DNA from: DASPKM01 sp963817075
GTDB taxonomy: Bacteria; Bacteroidota; Bacteroidia; Chitinophagales; Chitinophagaceae
Direction: 5' to 3'
Assembly (NCBI GenBank): GCA_963817075.1
Contig: CAWFMT010000008.1
Span: forward strand, 1-64,000
Length of the DNA stretch: 64,000 nt
In this document: piece after piece, positions 17,875 to 26,500 of the stretch
Numbering within the stretch: position 1 is the stretch's first letter
Layout: every line of letters begins with the position of its first letter
Position numbers and translations under genes: made by a program
The notes under the pieces: model-generated
Seen by the model: the letters and a program-made list of their open reading frames with translations, nothing else
The model's database searches: none
What the model was told of the DNA's origin: nothing

Positions 17875-18052
17875 TTTTACCGCAAAGAAACAAAGGCGCA
17901 AAGAGACGCCAGGGTCCCTTGCGCAACCTTGCGTCCTTGCGGTTAAACCCTTTCTACAGAGTCTCTCTACTATTCTACTCTAATTCCAATCCCAAATTCC
18001 TATTCAACAATGCAACATTCAAACATCAAACATTCAAACAATCAAACTCTCT
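17875..18052. repeat. Complete family A hairpin followed by a family B tract
   Basis: 17875-17947 is a complete family A unit (TTTTACCGCAAAG... to ...CCTTGCGGTTAAA) whose two arms are inverted. 18005-18052 is a family B tract of CAAACATTCAAAC units reaching to within 24 bp of the next start codon. An open frame enters this tract upstream of the M14 gene but is not considered coding there. Confidence 0.65.
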
Positions 18053-18075
18053 TTTGTAAATTCCCGCATCAACCC

Positions 18076-19809
18076 ATGAACATGCATAAAATTCTGCTTC
18101 TTTTTTTCGTTGGCATCTCATTTCAACTTCATGCCCAGCCCCACCTAACTGAATTCGAACGCTCAAAGGGAACGGCTTCACCAGCGTATCATGAGATCAT
18201 TGATTGGTGGCAAAAGCTTGATAGGGATTTTGCCGAAGTGACAATGAAATCCATGGGGCCTTCAGATGCTGGTTTTCCACTGCATCTTATTACAGTTTCA
18301 ACAGATAAGGATTTCAATTTTGAGAGTTTGCGCAGGAAAAACAAGAGAATTATTCTCATCAACAATGGTATTCATCCCGGTGAACCTGATGGGATTGATG
18401 CAAGCATGTTACTTGTTCGTGACATCGTAACTAAAAAATATAAACTTCCGTCAAATGTTGTTCTTGCAATCATCCCTGTTTATAATATCGGGGGTTGCCT
18501 GAACAGGAGCCCATACTATCGGGTTGATCAGGACGGTCCAGTGGAGAAAGGATTCAGAGGCAATTCCCAAAACCTTGACCTCAACCGTGATTTCATTAAA
18601 TCAGATTCTAAAGAAGCAAGATCATTCGCCGAAATATTTCACCTGACAGAGCCTGATGTTTTTGTAGATAATCACGTGAGCAATGGGGCCGACTACCAGC
18701 ATATCATGACCCTCCTGGTTTCGCAACATAATAAACTGGGCGGACCAATGGGTGAATACATGAACAGGATTTTTGAGCCCGCTCTTTATCCCCTAATGAA
18801 AGCAAAGGGTTTTGATATGGTGCAGTACGTACACCATTATGGAGATTCAGTTGAGAATGGATGGGCACAATATTGGGATTCCCCTCGTTATAGTAGTGGT
18901 TACGCAACCCTCTGGCATAGTTTCGCCTTTGTTCCTGAAACTCATATGCTGAAACCATATGATCAGCGGGTAAAATCTACCTATGCCCTGATGCAATCCT
19001 TTATTGAATTTACTTCTGCCAATAGTGAGGCAATAAAAAAAGCAAGGGATGATCAAAAGCTGATGTCAAAGACTGCAACAAATTTTCCGATCAGTTGGGC
19101 ACATGACAGAACAAAATTTACAGAGATTAACTTTAAAGGATACGAATCAGGCAGAAAGCCAAGCGCAGTGTCCAATTTGCCCAGACTATACTATGACCGA
19201 AACAAACCTTATGAGAGAAAGGTGAAATTCTATAATCAATACAATCCGAAAACTATTGTTACCAAACCTTCTGCCTATATCATTCCTCAAGGCTGGTGGC
19301 AGGTAATAGATCTTTTGAAAACAAATAAGGTGCGTATGCGTCAATTCAGCAAGGACACTGCAATTGAAGTTGAAATCTATCGCATCGAAGATTACAGGTC
19401 CTCAGCTCGGCCTTACGAAAGTCATCACCTTAATAGTGACGTAAAGCTTAGTTCTATTATTCGAAGTATTCAATTCAGAAAAGGTGATTATTTTATTCCT
19501 TTCGATCAGCCTGCAAGCAGGTTCCTGATTGAAACACTGGAGCCCCAGGCGGAGGATAGTTATTTCAGCTGGAATTTTTTTGATGGCATACTTGGACAGA
19601 AAGAGGGAATTTCAGAATACGTATTCGAAGATCGTGCGGCGGAATTCCTCAAAAAAAATCCTGATATTCAATTGAAACTTAATTCAAGAATTGGGAGCGA
19701 CACGGCTTTTGCAAAAAGTGCGAGAGCACAATTGAATTTTATATATCAGAATTCTCCATATTTTGAACCTGATTTTTTGAAATATCCTGTTTATCGTGTA
19801 ATAAAATAA
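18076..19809 (+). CDS. Secreted M14-family zinc carboxypeptidase (second copy)
   Basis: A 577-residue exported peptidase. The start is set at ATG 18076 (or 18082) so that the signal peptide, ending QLHAQ, is N-terminal; the longer frame to 18010 reads through a repeat. Zinc-site residues are in INNGIHPGEPDGID (HPGE), with NLDLNRDF and VDNHVSNG matching the M14 substrate and third-ligand regions, and a possible catalytic glutamate in FVPETHMLK. The C-terminal 230 residues have no recognised domain. It is only distantly similar to the M14 gene at 5425-7995. Its stop is 3 bp before the next gene, so the two are surely co-transcribed. Confidence 0.87.
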   Translation: MNMHKILLLFFVGISFQLHAQPHLTEFERSKGTASPAYHEIIDWWQKLDRDFAEVTMKSMGPSDAGFPLHLITVSTDKDFNFESLRRKNKRIILINNGIHPGEPDGIDASMLLVRDIVTKKYKLPSNVVLAIIPVYNIGGCLNRSPYYRVDQDGPVEKGFRGNSQNLDLNRDFIKSDSKEARSFAEIFHLTEPDVFVDNHVSNGADYQHIMTLLVSQHNKLGGPMGEYMNRIFEPALYPLMKAKGFDMVQYVHHYGDSVENGWAQYWDSPRYSSGYATLWHSFAFVPETHMLKPYDQRVKSTYALMQSFIEFTSANSEAIKKARDDQKLMSKTATNFPISWAHDRTKFTEINFKGYESGRKPSAVSNLPRLYYDRNKPYERKVKFYNQYNPKTIVTKPSAYIIPQGWWQVIDLLKTNKVRMRQFSKDTAIEVEIYRIEDYRSSARPYESHHLNSDVKLSSIIRSIQFRKGDYFIPFDQPASRFLIETLEPQAEDSYFSWNFFDGILGQKEGISEYVFEDRAAEFLKKNPDIQLKLNSRIGSDTAFAKSARAQLNFIYQNSPYFEPDFLKYPVYRVIK

Positions 19810-19812
19810 GTG

Positions 19813-20898
19813 ATGCGATTAATTCTCCTTATTCTTTTAATAATTCACTCAAGTGTTTCATTTGCCCAGAAAAGTGATACACTTCGGAAATTTCTCGATG
19901 AAAAACTTTCATTTACCAACAGATCCAAGGCAATCTATCCTGCACTGGCAACGAAGATCGAAAATGACTGGGTACTTTATTCATCCTACCCAGATACCAA
20001 CCTCTTATTGAAAATGTGGTTTAAGGATAAACAACTCACCATCAAAAGCGGTCCCTATACTTTATATTATCCCAAGAAAGTCAAGGCTGTTCAAGGTTAT
20101 TATCACAACAATCAGCAGGTGGGGTTATGGAGATACTGGTATAAGAATGGCCAATTGAAAGATTCCGGTAATATTCAAAATGAAAATCCAGTTGGAACAT
20201 GGTACTCCTGGTATGAAAATGGAAATTTCATGGCTATTGGCGAGTATGCAAAAGCTGATTCTAATCTAATCCCATCCACAATACCAAAATCCGTAGAGGT
20301 TACGAGCCTGATCCCCTCCACGGAATTAGTGGGAACAAGGAACGGCAGATGGATCTTCTATCATGAGAATGGAATACAAATGGATTCTGGGGCCTACAAG
20401 GATAATTGGAGAACAGGTCTCTGGAAAACCTGGTATCAAAACGGGCAAATGGAGGCAATGGGTTCATTTGAAGAGGGCCTGATGGAAGGTGAATGGGTGT
20501 GGTACAGGGAAAATGGCAAACAATGCACAAAAGAGTTTTATAAGAAGAATAAACTTGTGAGTATTGAATGTTTTGATGAAGAAGGAAATTTTTCAGGTGA
20601 TTATTGCAGCATTCTTAAACCTCCATATCCTATTGGTGATTTCAACGACTTTCAGGCTTACATGCTTGATAATATCATTCTTCCAAAAGAGCTAACTGGA
20701 AAAGAACTGAAGGGTGTCGTGAAAATAAGTTGTCTTGTGGGCAAGGAAGGAAAATTAAAAACCATCAAGGCAGAATCTCCTTATGCTGCTCTCAACAAAG
20801 AAGTAGAAAGATTTTTTAATACGCTTTCTAACTGGTCGCCTGCAATCACACACAACAGGTTGATAGATTATACAATGGAATATGAGATTAAGCTGTAG
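19813..20898 (+). CDS. Exported MORN-repeat protein with TonB-like C-terminal domain
   Basis: A 361-residue protein with a signal peptide (ending SSVSFAQ). Residues about 85-255 hold at least four MORN_2/YwqK-type repeats of the form G-x-W-x-x-W-Y-x-N-G-Q, for example VGLWRYWYKNGQ, GRWIFYHENG and TGLWKTWYQNGQ. Residues about 265-361 look like a TonB C-terminal domain (LKGVVKISCLVGKEGK). ATG 19813 is preferred over GTG 19810, which would abut the previous stop. The tight coupling to the M14 peptidase suggests a joint envelope role, but the function is unknown; such proteins are common in Bacteroidota. Confidence 0.78.
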   Translation: MRLILLILLIIHSSVSFAQKSDTLRKFLDEKLSFTNRSKAIYPALATKIENDWVLYSSYPDTNLLLKMWFKDKQLTIKSGPYTLYYPKKVKAVQGYYHNNQQVGLWRYWYKNGQLKDSGNIQNENPVGTWYSWYENGNFMAIGEYAKADSNLIPSTIPKSVEVTSLIPSTELVGTRNGRWIFYHENGIQMDSGAYKDNWRTGLWKTWYQNGQMEAMGSFEEGLMEGEWVWYRENGKQCTKEFYKKNKLVSIECFDEEGNFSGDYCSILKPPYPIGDFNDFQAYMLDNIILPKELTGKELKGVVKISCLVGKEGKLKTIKAESPYAALNKEVERFFNTLSNWSPAITHNRLIDYTMEYEIKL

Positions 20899-20910
20899 GC
20901 TTTTTCAAGT

Positions 20911-21003
20911 TTTAACCGCCAGGGCGCCAAGGCGTAAAGTTTCGCGAGGATATGTTCTTATATTTTCTGACTTCTGACAGCTGACCTCGGACTTCTATCT
21001 TTG
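20911..21003 (+). promoter_or_regulatory. Family A half repeat, family D tract and -7 box before galT
   Basis: 20911-20951 is a left-type family A arm; 20971-20995 is a GACTTCTGACAGCTGACC tract (family D); it runs directly into TATCTTTG (20996-21003), an exact TAnnTTTG -7 box, 31 bp before the galT ATG. Confidence 0.5.
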
Positions 21004-21033
21004 ATAAGGTGACTTCTTAAAATAATTACCGGG

Positions 21034-22074
21034 ATGAGTATTAGTGGAGCATATGATGGCAAATGGGAAAAACGCTGGCATCCGCTTCGAAGAGAGTGGG
21101 TTGTTTATTCCGCGCATAGGAATAACAGGCCCTGGAATTTTTCACTACACCAACAAACCCTTTCTGAATCCAGCTATGAACCTGATTGCTATCTATGCCC
21201 CCGAAACAAACGCGTAAGTGGAATCACGAATCCTGATTACTCTGGTGTTTACATTTTTGAAAACGACCATCCCGTAGTTGGATTGAATGCACCGGAAATA
21301 ATTTCTTCCCTTTCTAATTTGCATGATGGCCTTTACAGAACTGAAAAGGCAGTAGGAATTTCGAAAGTTGTTTGCTACGATCCCAGGCATAATATAACTA
21401 TGTCGGATATGGAGGTTGAGCAGGTAGCCAATGTTTTCCGGGCTTTGCGCGATGAGATGCTTTTCTTTCAGAAGCATGAAGTGATCAAATCAGTTTTGAT
21501 CTTTGAGAATAAGGGGGAGATAGTGGGAGTTTCCAATCCTCATCCACACTGCCAGATCTATGCTTCTGATTTCATATTTACATTGTTCGAAAATGAATTA
21601 AATGCCGCAAGAGTATATAACAAAGCAAAAAAGCGAAACATCTTCAGTGATATTATTCAAGCAGAACAGAAGGATGAAAAAAGAATAATTGCCGAAAATG
21701 ATCATGCCCTTGCCTTTATTCCCTTTTTTGCGAGGTTCGCATATGAAACCTATATATTCCCTAAACGCAAGCATGCTACACTGTGTACAATGAGTGATGA
21801 AGAGCTTCTTGGACTTGCTTCTATCTTCAGGACCGTCACAAAAAAATTCGATATTAATTTCAATATGAGTTTTCCGTACATTCTAGTGTTTGCGCAGGCA
21901 CCAGTGGATGGTAATGATTATGACGACTACCATATGCATATAATCATTTGTCCGCCCTTGCGTCAACCTGGATTAAGGAAATTTCTTGCAGGCCCCGAAA
22001 CCGGCGCTGACACCTTCATGGCTGATACCATGCCTGAAGAAAAAGCTGCGGAATTGAGGAAGATTCAATTATGA
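21034..22074 (+). CDS. galT: UDP-glucose--hexose-1-phosphate uridylyltransferase
   Basis: GalT exchanges UMP between UDP-glucose and galactose-1-phosphate in the Leloir pathway. The 346-residue protein contains RREWVVYSAHRNNRPW, a zinc-site CYLCP, FENDHPVV, and the active-site motif NPHPHCQIYAS whose second histidine is uridylylated. The C-terminal half has PFFARFAYETYIFPKRKH and YDDYHMHI. It overlaps the following GHMP kinase by 4 nt (ATGA), the usual sign of translational coupling, so the two enzymes should act in the same sugar route. Confidence 0.92.
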   Translation: MSISGAYDGKWEKRWHPLRREWVVYSAHRNNRPWNFSLHQQTLSESSYEPDCYLCPRNKRVSGITNPDYSGVYIFENDHPVVGLNAPEIISSLSNLHDGLYRTEKAVGISKVVCYDPRHNITMSDMEVEQVANVFRALRDEMLFFQKHEVIKSVLIFENKGEIVGVSNPHPHCQIYASDFIFTLFENELNAARVYNKAKKRNIFSDIIQAEQKDEKRIIAENDHALAFIPFFARFAYETYIFPKRKHATLCTMSDEELLGLASIFRTVTKKFDINFNMSFPYILVFAQAPVDGNDYDDYHMHIIICPPLRQPGLRKFLAGPETGADTFMADTMPEEKAAELRKIQL

Positions 22075-23420
22075 CAGAATTAGAAAACAATGATCCCTGG
22101 CATTCCGGCCTCGCTCCCGGCCGACTTGACGTCATGGGTGGCATTGCAGATTATAGTGGCAGCTTACTATTACAAATGCCTATCAGGGAAACTACAAAAG
22201 TGGAGATTCAAGGGCGCACGGATAATATTTTTCATCTTCAGACATCCATAAACCTAACTTCTATTCTTGAGTTTGAGGTGAACTTCAAAGATCTTTCAGG
22301 GAAGAATTTGGTTGAGGCGGGAAAATATCTTGATTCAATCCCAAATGGCGATTGGGCATCTTATGTGATCGGATGCTTTCTACTAATGAAGCAAGAAAAA
22401 GATCTTGCCATAACTGGTGCAAATATTCGCATTACTACAGACATACCACCAGGAAAAGGAGTTTCTTCTTCTGCAGCCATTGAAGTTGCTACCATGCATG
22501 CCATCTGTAAAATGTCCGGATTAAGACTTCAGGAAAATGAATTGCCGGTCCTTTCTCAGAAAGTCGAAAATGAAGTTGTAGGAGCTGCATGTGGATTGAT
22601 GGACCAGCTTGCAGTTCATTTCGGACAAAAAAATAAATTGCTTCCGATCATTTGCCAGCCTGTGAATGTTCTTGAACCCATTTCCATACCTGCCGTTATT
22701 GAATTTTGCGGAATCGATAGTGGAGTTCGTCATGCTGTTGGTGGAGCTTCATATGGAGATGTAAGAACTGCAGCATTCATGGGTTATACTATCATCGCGA
22801 TGATGGAAGGAATTGACAAAGCATCTCTAGAAAATGCAAGAGTATCAGGCGAAATTTCTTCCTTACCATATGGAGGCTATCTTGCTAATATTCCGGTAAA
22901 ATTATTCGTGGAAAAATATGCAAAGGCTTTACCGGTGAAAATTTCAGGAAAGGATTTTTTGAATCGATACGCTGGATCTATTGACAGAGCCACTGTTATT
23001 AATCAGGAAACAGAATATAGAGTATTGGCTTGCACGCAACATCCAGTTTATGAAAATGAACGAGTGAACCGCTTTAGCGATTTGCTTCAGCAATTGAATT
23101 TGAATCAGGATGCGGAAGAGATTTTTATCGAACTGGGAAGATTGATGTTAGGTTCTCATGAAAGTTATTCGGCCGTTGGACTTGGCAATCCCTCTACCGA
23201 TGAAATACTTAATGAAGTAATGACACTTGGCCCTTCCTCAGGCTTATATGGCGGAAGGATCAGCGGCGGCGGCAATGGCGGCACCGTTGCAATTTTATGC
23301 AGCAGTGGAAAGGGAATTGCGGCAGCAAAAGAGGTTCATAGGAAGTTCCAGATCAAGTACGGAAAAGCTCTGCATTTTTTTACAGGCAGCAGTAATGGAG
23401 CAAGGTATCTAAATGAGTAG
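22071..23420 (+). CDS. GHMP-family sugar kinase, galactokinase/L-arabinokinase-like
   Basis: A 449-residue cytoplasmic sugar kinase. The N-terminal substrate motif reads APGRLDVMGGIADYSGS, where canonical galactokinases have GRVNLIGEHTDYNGG; the GHMP phosphate-binding motif is PPGKGVSSSAAIEVA; the catalytic-Asp region is CGLMDQLAVHFG; the C-terminal glycine-rich motif is GGRISGGGNGGTV. The changed substrate motif, as I recall it, resembles the kinase part of plant L-arabinokinase more than GalK. Coupling to galT argues for galactose, so the substrate is left open. No galE, galM or sugar transporter is in the window. Confidence 0.8.
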   Translation: MTELENNDPWHSGLAPGRLDVMGGIADYSGSLLLQMPIRETTKVEIQGRTDNIFHLQTSINLTSILEFEVNFKDLSGKNLVEAGKYLDSIPNGDWASYVIGCFLLMKQEKDLAITGANIRITTDIPPGKGVSSSAAIEVATMHAICKMSGLRLQENELPVLSQKVENEVVGAACGLMDQLAVHFGQKNKLLPIICQPVNVLEPISIPAVIEFCGIDSGVRHAVGGASYGDVRTAAFMGYTIIAMMEGIDKASLENARVSGEISSLPYGGYLANIPVKLFVEKYAKALPVKISGKDFLNRYAGSIDRATVINQETEYRVLACTQHPVYENERVNRFSDLLQQLNLNQDAEEIFIELGRLMLGSHESYSAVGLGNPSTDEILNEVMTLGPSSGLYGGRISGGGNGGTVAILCSSGKGIAAAKEVHRKFQIKYGKALHFFTGSSNGARYLNE

Positions 23421-23427
23421 GCCCTGA

Positions 23428-23537
23428 TAAATTTGAAAATTTGAAAATTTGAAAATATTAAGAATAGTCATTGTTCTCAATTCAAACTCTCAAACATTCA
23501 AACAATCAAACATTCAAACTTTCGAACTCTCAAACCT
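23428..23537. repeat. Family E and family B tracts after the GHMP kinase
   Basis: 23430-23455 is AATTTGAAAATTTGAAAAT-type sequence; 23479-23537 is a long run of CAAACATTCAAACAATCAAAC units ending 4 bp from the stop of the convergent alpha-2-macroglobulin gene. Confidence 0.6.
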
Positions 23538-23540
23538 TCT

Positions 23541-26500
23541 TTACTGCTTCACTATTATAGTTCCCGCTCCATGATATGAATGATACTCCCCATTGTACAT
23601 CGCATCAGCACTCACAGGACCCATTCGATAGGTACCAGGAGAAACAGCACGCACTGCATAATAATATACCTGGGTAGTATTAGTGAGATCAACAAAAAGG
23701 TTGATCCTGTCATCCCGAACATCCAATGAAGTTGGTGTGCTCGCATTAGTGATCCAATCCATGCCTGGAATTTCCTTGGTTCTTGGATTTTCAATTTCAA
23801 ATCCTGCAGGCAAAAGATCGCTTATTGCGATATTATACACAGGACCGGAGTAAGTTTTCTCAAGTGTGATTCTCACAATGATCAAATCATTCTGGTCAAA
23901 TGTATTCGTTGATATCATTGAACCTCTACGGTCGAAGAACTGTCTTCTCACCTTAATATAGTTATCCTCTTCTTTATATGCGCCACTTGAACTAATGCCT
24001 TCACTCTCCCAGAAATAATAAACTCGTCCCTCACCTTTTGTTACGAACTCTACATCATTTCCCTTTAATTCTTTGTCTATAAGCCTAAGCGTATTCCCGC
24101 TAAAACTTCCCACTGTTTTGCCATTCACCTTTACTTCTCCCATAGCTGTTGATTTATTTGCAGCCCTTGCCATTTTGCCGATTCCGAGGAAACCAAATGC
24201 TGCCTCCTGCGTACTAAACCAATAACGCTGTTTCAATTTATCTGCTACATGCTTGGCCATAACTGGGATCTGCGCATTTGCAGGATCAACATCCAGAAGC
24301 GCGTTAAGAGAAATTGCTTCATCCCGAATGTCAGAATAAAAGCTGCCTCCTGTTTGTGCTACTGAAACTTCTCCACTGAACGAGGTGGGAAGTAATTCCT
24401 GAAATTGTTTTTTGTCTCCGGCAATTGCATATGCGGCCGATAAGAGATATTTTGAATCCAGGCTGAGCAATTGCGAGTTCGCCTTATAATAATTCATCGA
24501 ACTCACTTGCTGCTTTCCAGCCAGCGCAAGTACATATAGACTATACGCCACTTCCTTGGGTGCAATCTTTTTCTGTTGATTTTGATTATAGTAGTAATTG
24601 ATGGTTTCCCGGTTTCTTAATTTATTGATCAGATATGTAAATACCGATTGAATGGTTTTATCATCAATATCAAACCCGGCTTTCTTGGCTTCCCAAAGAA
24701 AATGCGCTGCGTAGGCAGACACCCACCAATGTTCTTCTCCTTCTCCATCCCAGAGAGTGATTGCTCCGTTGTAGAGTTGTCTGAGTTTTATTCTCCTTAT
24801 AGCTTCCTGGACATTGGCAATAGACGCCTGTTTGTATCCCTTCAATTGTACCAGTTCAGACAGATCGCTGAAATATAATTGAGGAAAGGCTGAAGAAATG
24901 GTTTGTTCCGTACAACCATACGGATATCGCACAAGATAGCTCAGCTGCTTGCCAAGTTCTATTGCTGGCGATTTACTTATTACGAGGTGATACTCCGCGC
25001 TACCAGGCATGAAATCAGATGTACCAATTCTAATTTTCTGATTGCCGCCGCCCGCAACAGAACCGCTGCCAGTCATTTTTTGAAGTCCCGATGCAGGGCG
25101 AATGCTGATCTCCGTTTCCTCATTAAATTTTTCACCAAGCGCCTGCACCTCAACATTCACCTTCCCTACAGAGATAGTAGGCGATGCTACTAATTGAAAT
25201 ACTGCACGATTTTCACTATTCGGTTTAAGACTTACGCTCTGAGTTTTACTTCCAATCAATTTCAATGGACCAGATAAGGTAATACTTGTGTTTGCAGTCG
25301 CGGCCTTGCTTGTTGTATTAGTTAAAGTAACAGGTACTGAAACAGTATCTCCCGGACTCAGGAACCGTGGTAGTGCGCTGCTAAGAACAATTGGATCGGC
25401 AACCGTAACTGCAGATTCTCCGGAACCAAAATTTTCATTCTTATATGCCACTACCATAAGTCGTACCTGCCCACTGAATTGTGGAATATCAAATTCAAAT
25501 GTTGCCTCACCTCCACCATCGGTTTGCTTGATCCCGCTCCAGTAGGAAATAACTTTCACTCGCTTTGCAGGCATGGGATTCACGCGTTTTTGCATATCGC
25601 TTCCATCACCACCTGTACTACTTAGTCTTGCCTTGATCTCCGGAAACAAAAGAGGATACATATCAAAAGCATTCACTTCTAATGCGCGGTTTGCATAAAA
25701 ATATCCATACGGATCAGGAGTTTTGAAATCCGTAACCTGTAATACTCCATTGTCAACAGCCGCCAGGGTAACATAGCTGTTGGGTTCAGCCTTCACTTTT
25801 ATTTTTTGATGTGATCTTGATCTCACCGAAGCGGGAGTTATTATCTCTACAGGAATTTTTCGCTTTTTCTCTTCCACCCTGATCCTTTGAAAGCCATGAG
25901 CTACCGTGAGTGGAATATCACTTACGTCGTGTGGTTTGATCAAAGAAGCAGTGACATAAACATTTGGAAGATGTTCCTCTGTTAGCTTGAGATCAATAGT
26001 GGCCGAACGCTTCTCCACATTTACATACTGATGCGAGATAACTTTATCTTTTTCGATGGTCACCAGCATGCGGCCGCTGAATGGAGTTTTGAATAAGATC
26101 TTCGCGCTTTCGCCTGACAAATAAGTTGACTTATCAAGTTCTATATCAATATTTCCTTCAGTATTAACTTCAAATGAAGAGGCCTCACCGCCCCACCAAC
26201 CATAGCTCCAAAAGCTCTTACTCACATATGTACTTGCACCTGCTATCGAAACCCGAACCTCGTATTCGCCGGGTGAACGGGGAACAAAAGGAAAGAATGA
26301 ATTTTCACCAGTAATTGTAATTGTCTGTGTGCTGAGAATCTTGTCTTGCTTTTGCGATTCATATCTAAAGTAATCTCCATTCTTCGTGAGTACTGTCCGG
26401 TATTCGTGTTTGATCACTTCAACTTTTGCCTGAGCACTGACTGCTTGCTGCGACTTGTTCACTGCGATCAGTGGGAATCGAACTGCCTGGTTAAGGGGAT

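Noticed and set aside
23479..23537. CAAACATTCAAAC run as a CRISPR or tandem iteron origin
   Set aside because: Unit spacing is irregular, there are no spacers, and no replication or cas genes are nearby; the same tract recurs in unrelated gaps.
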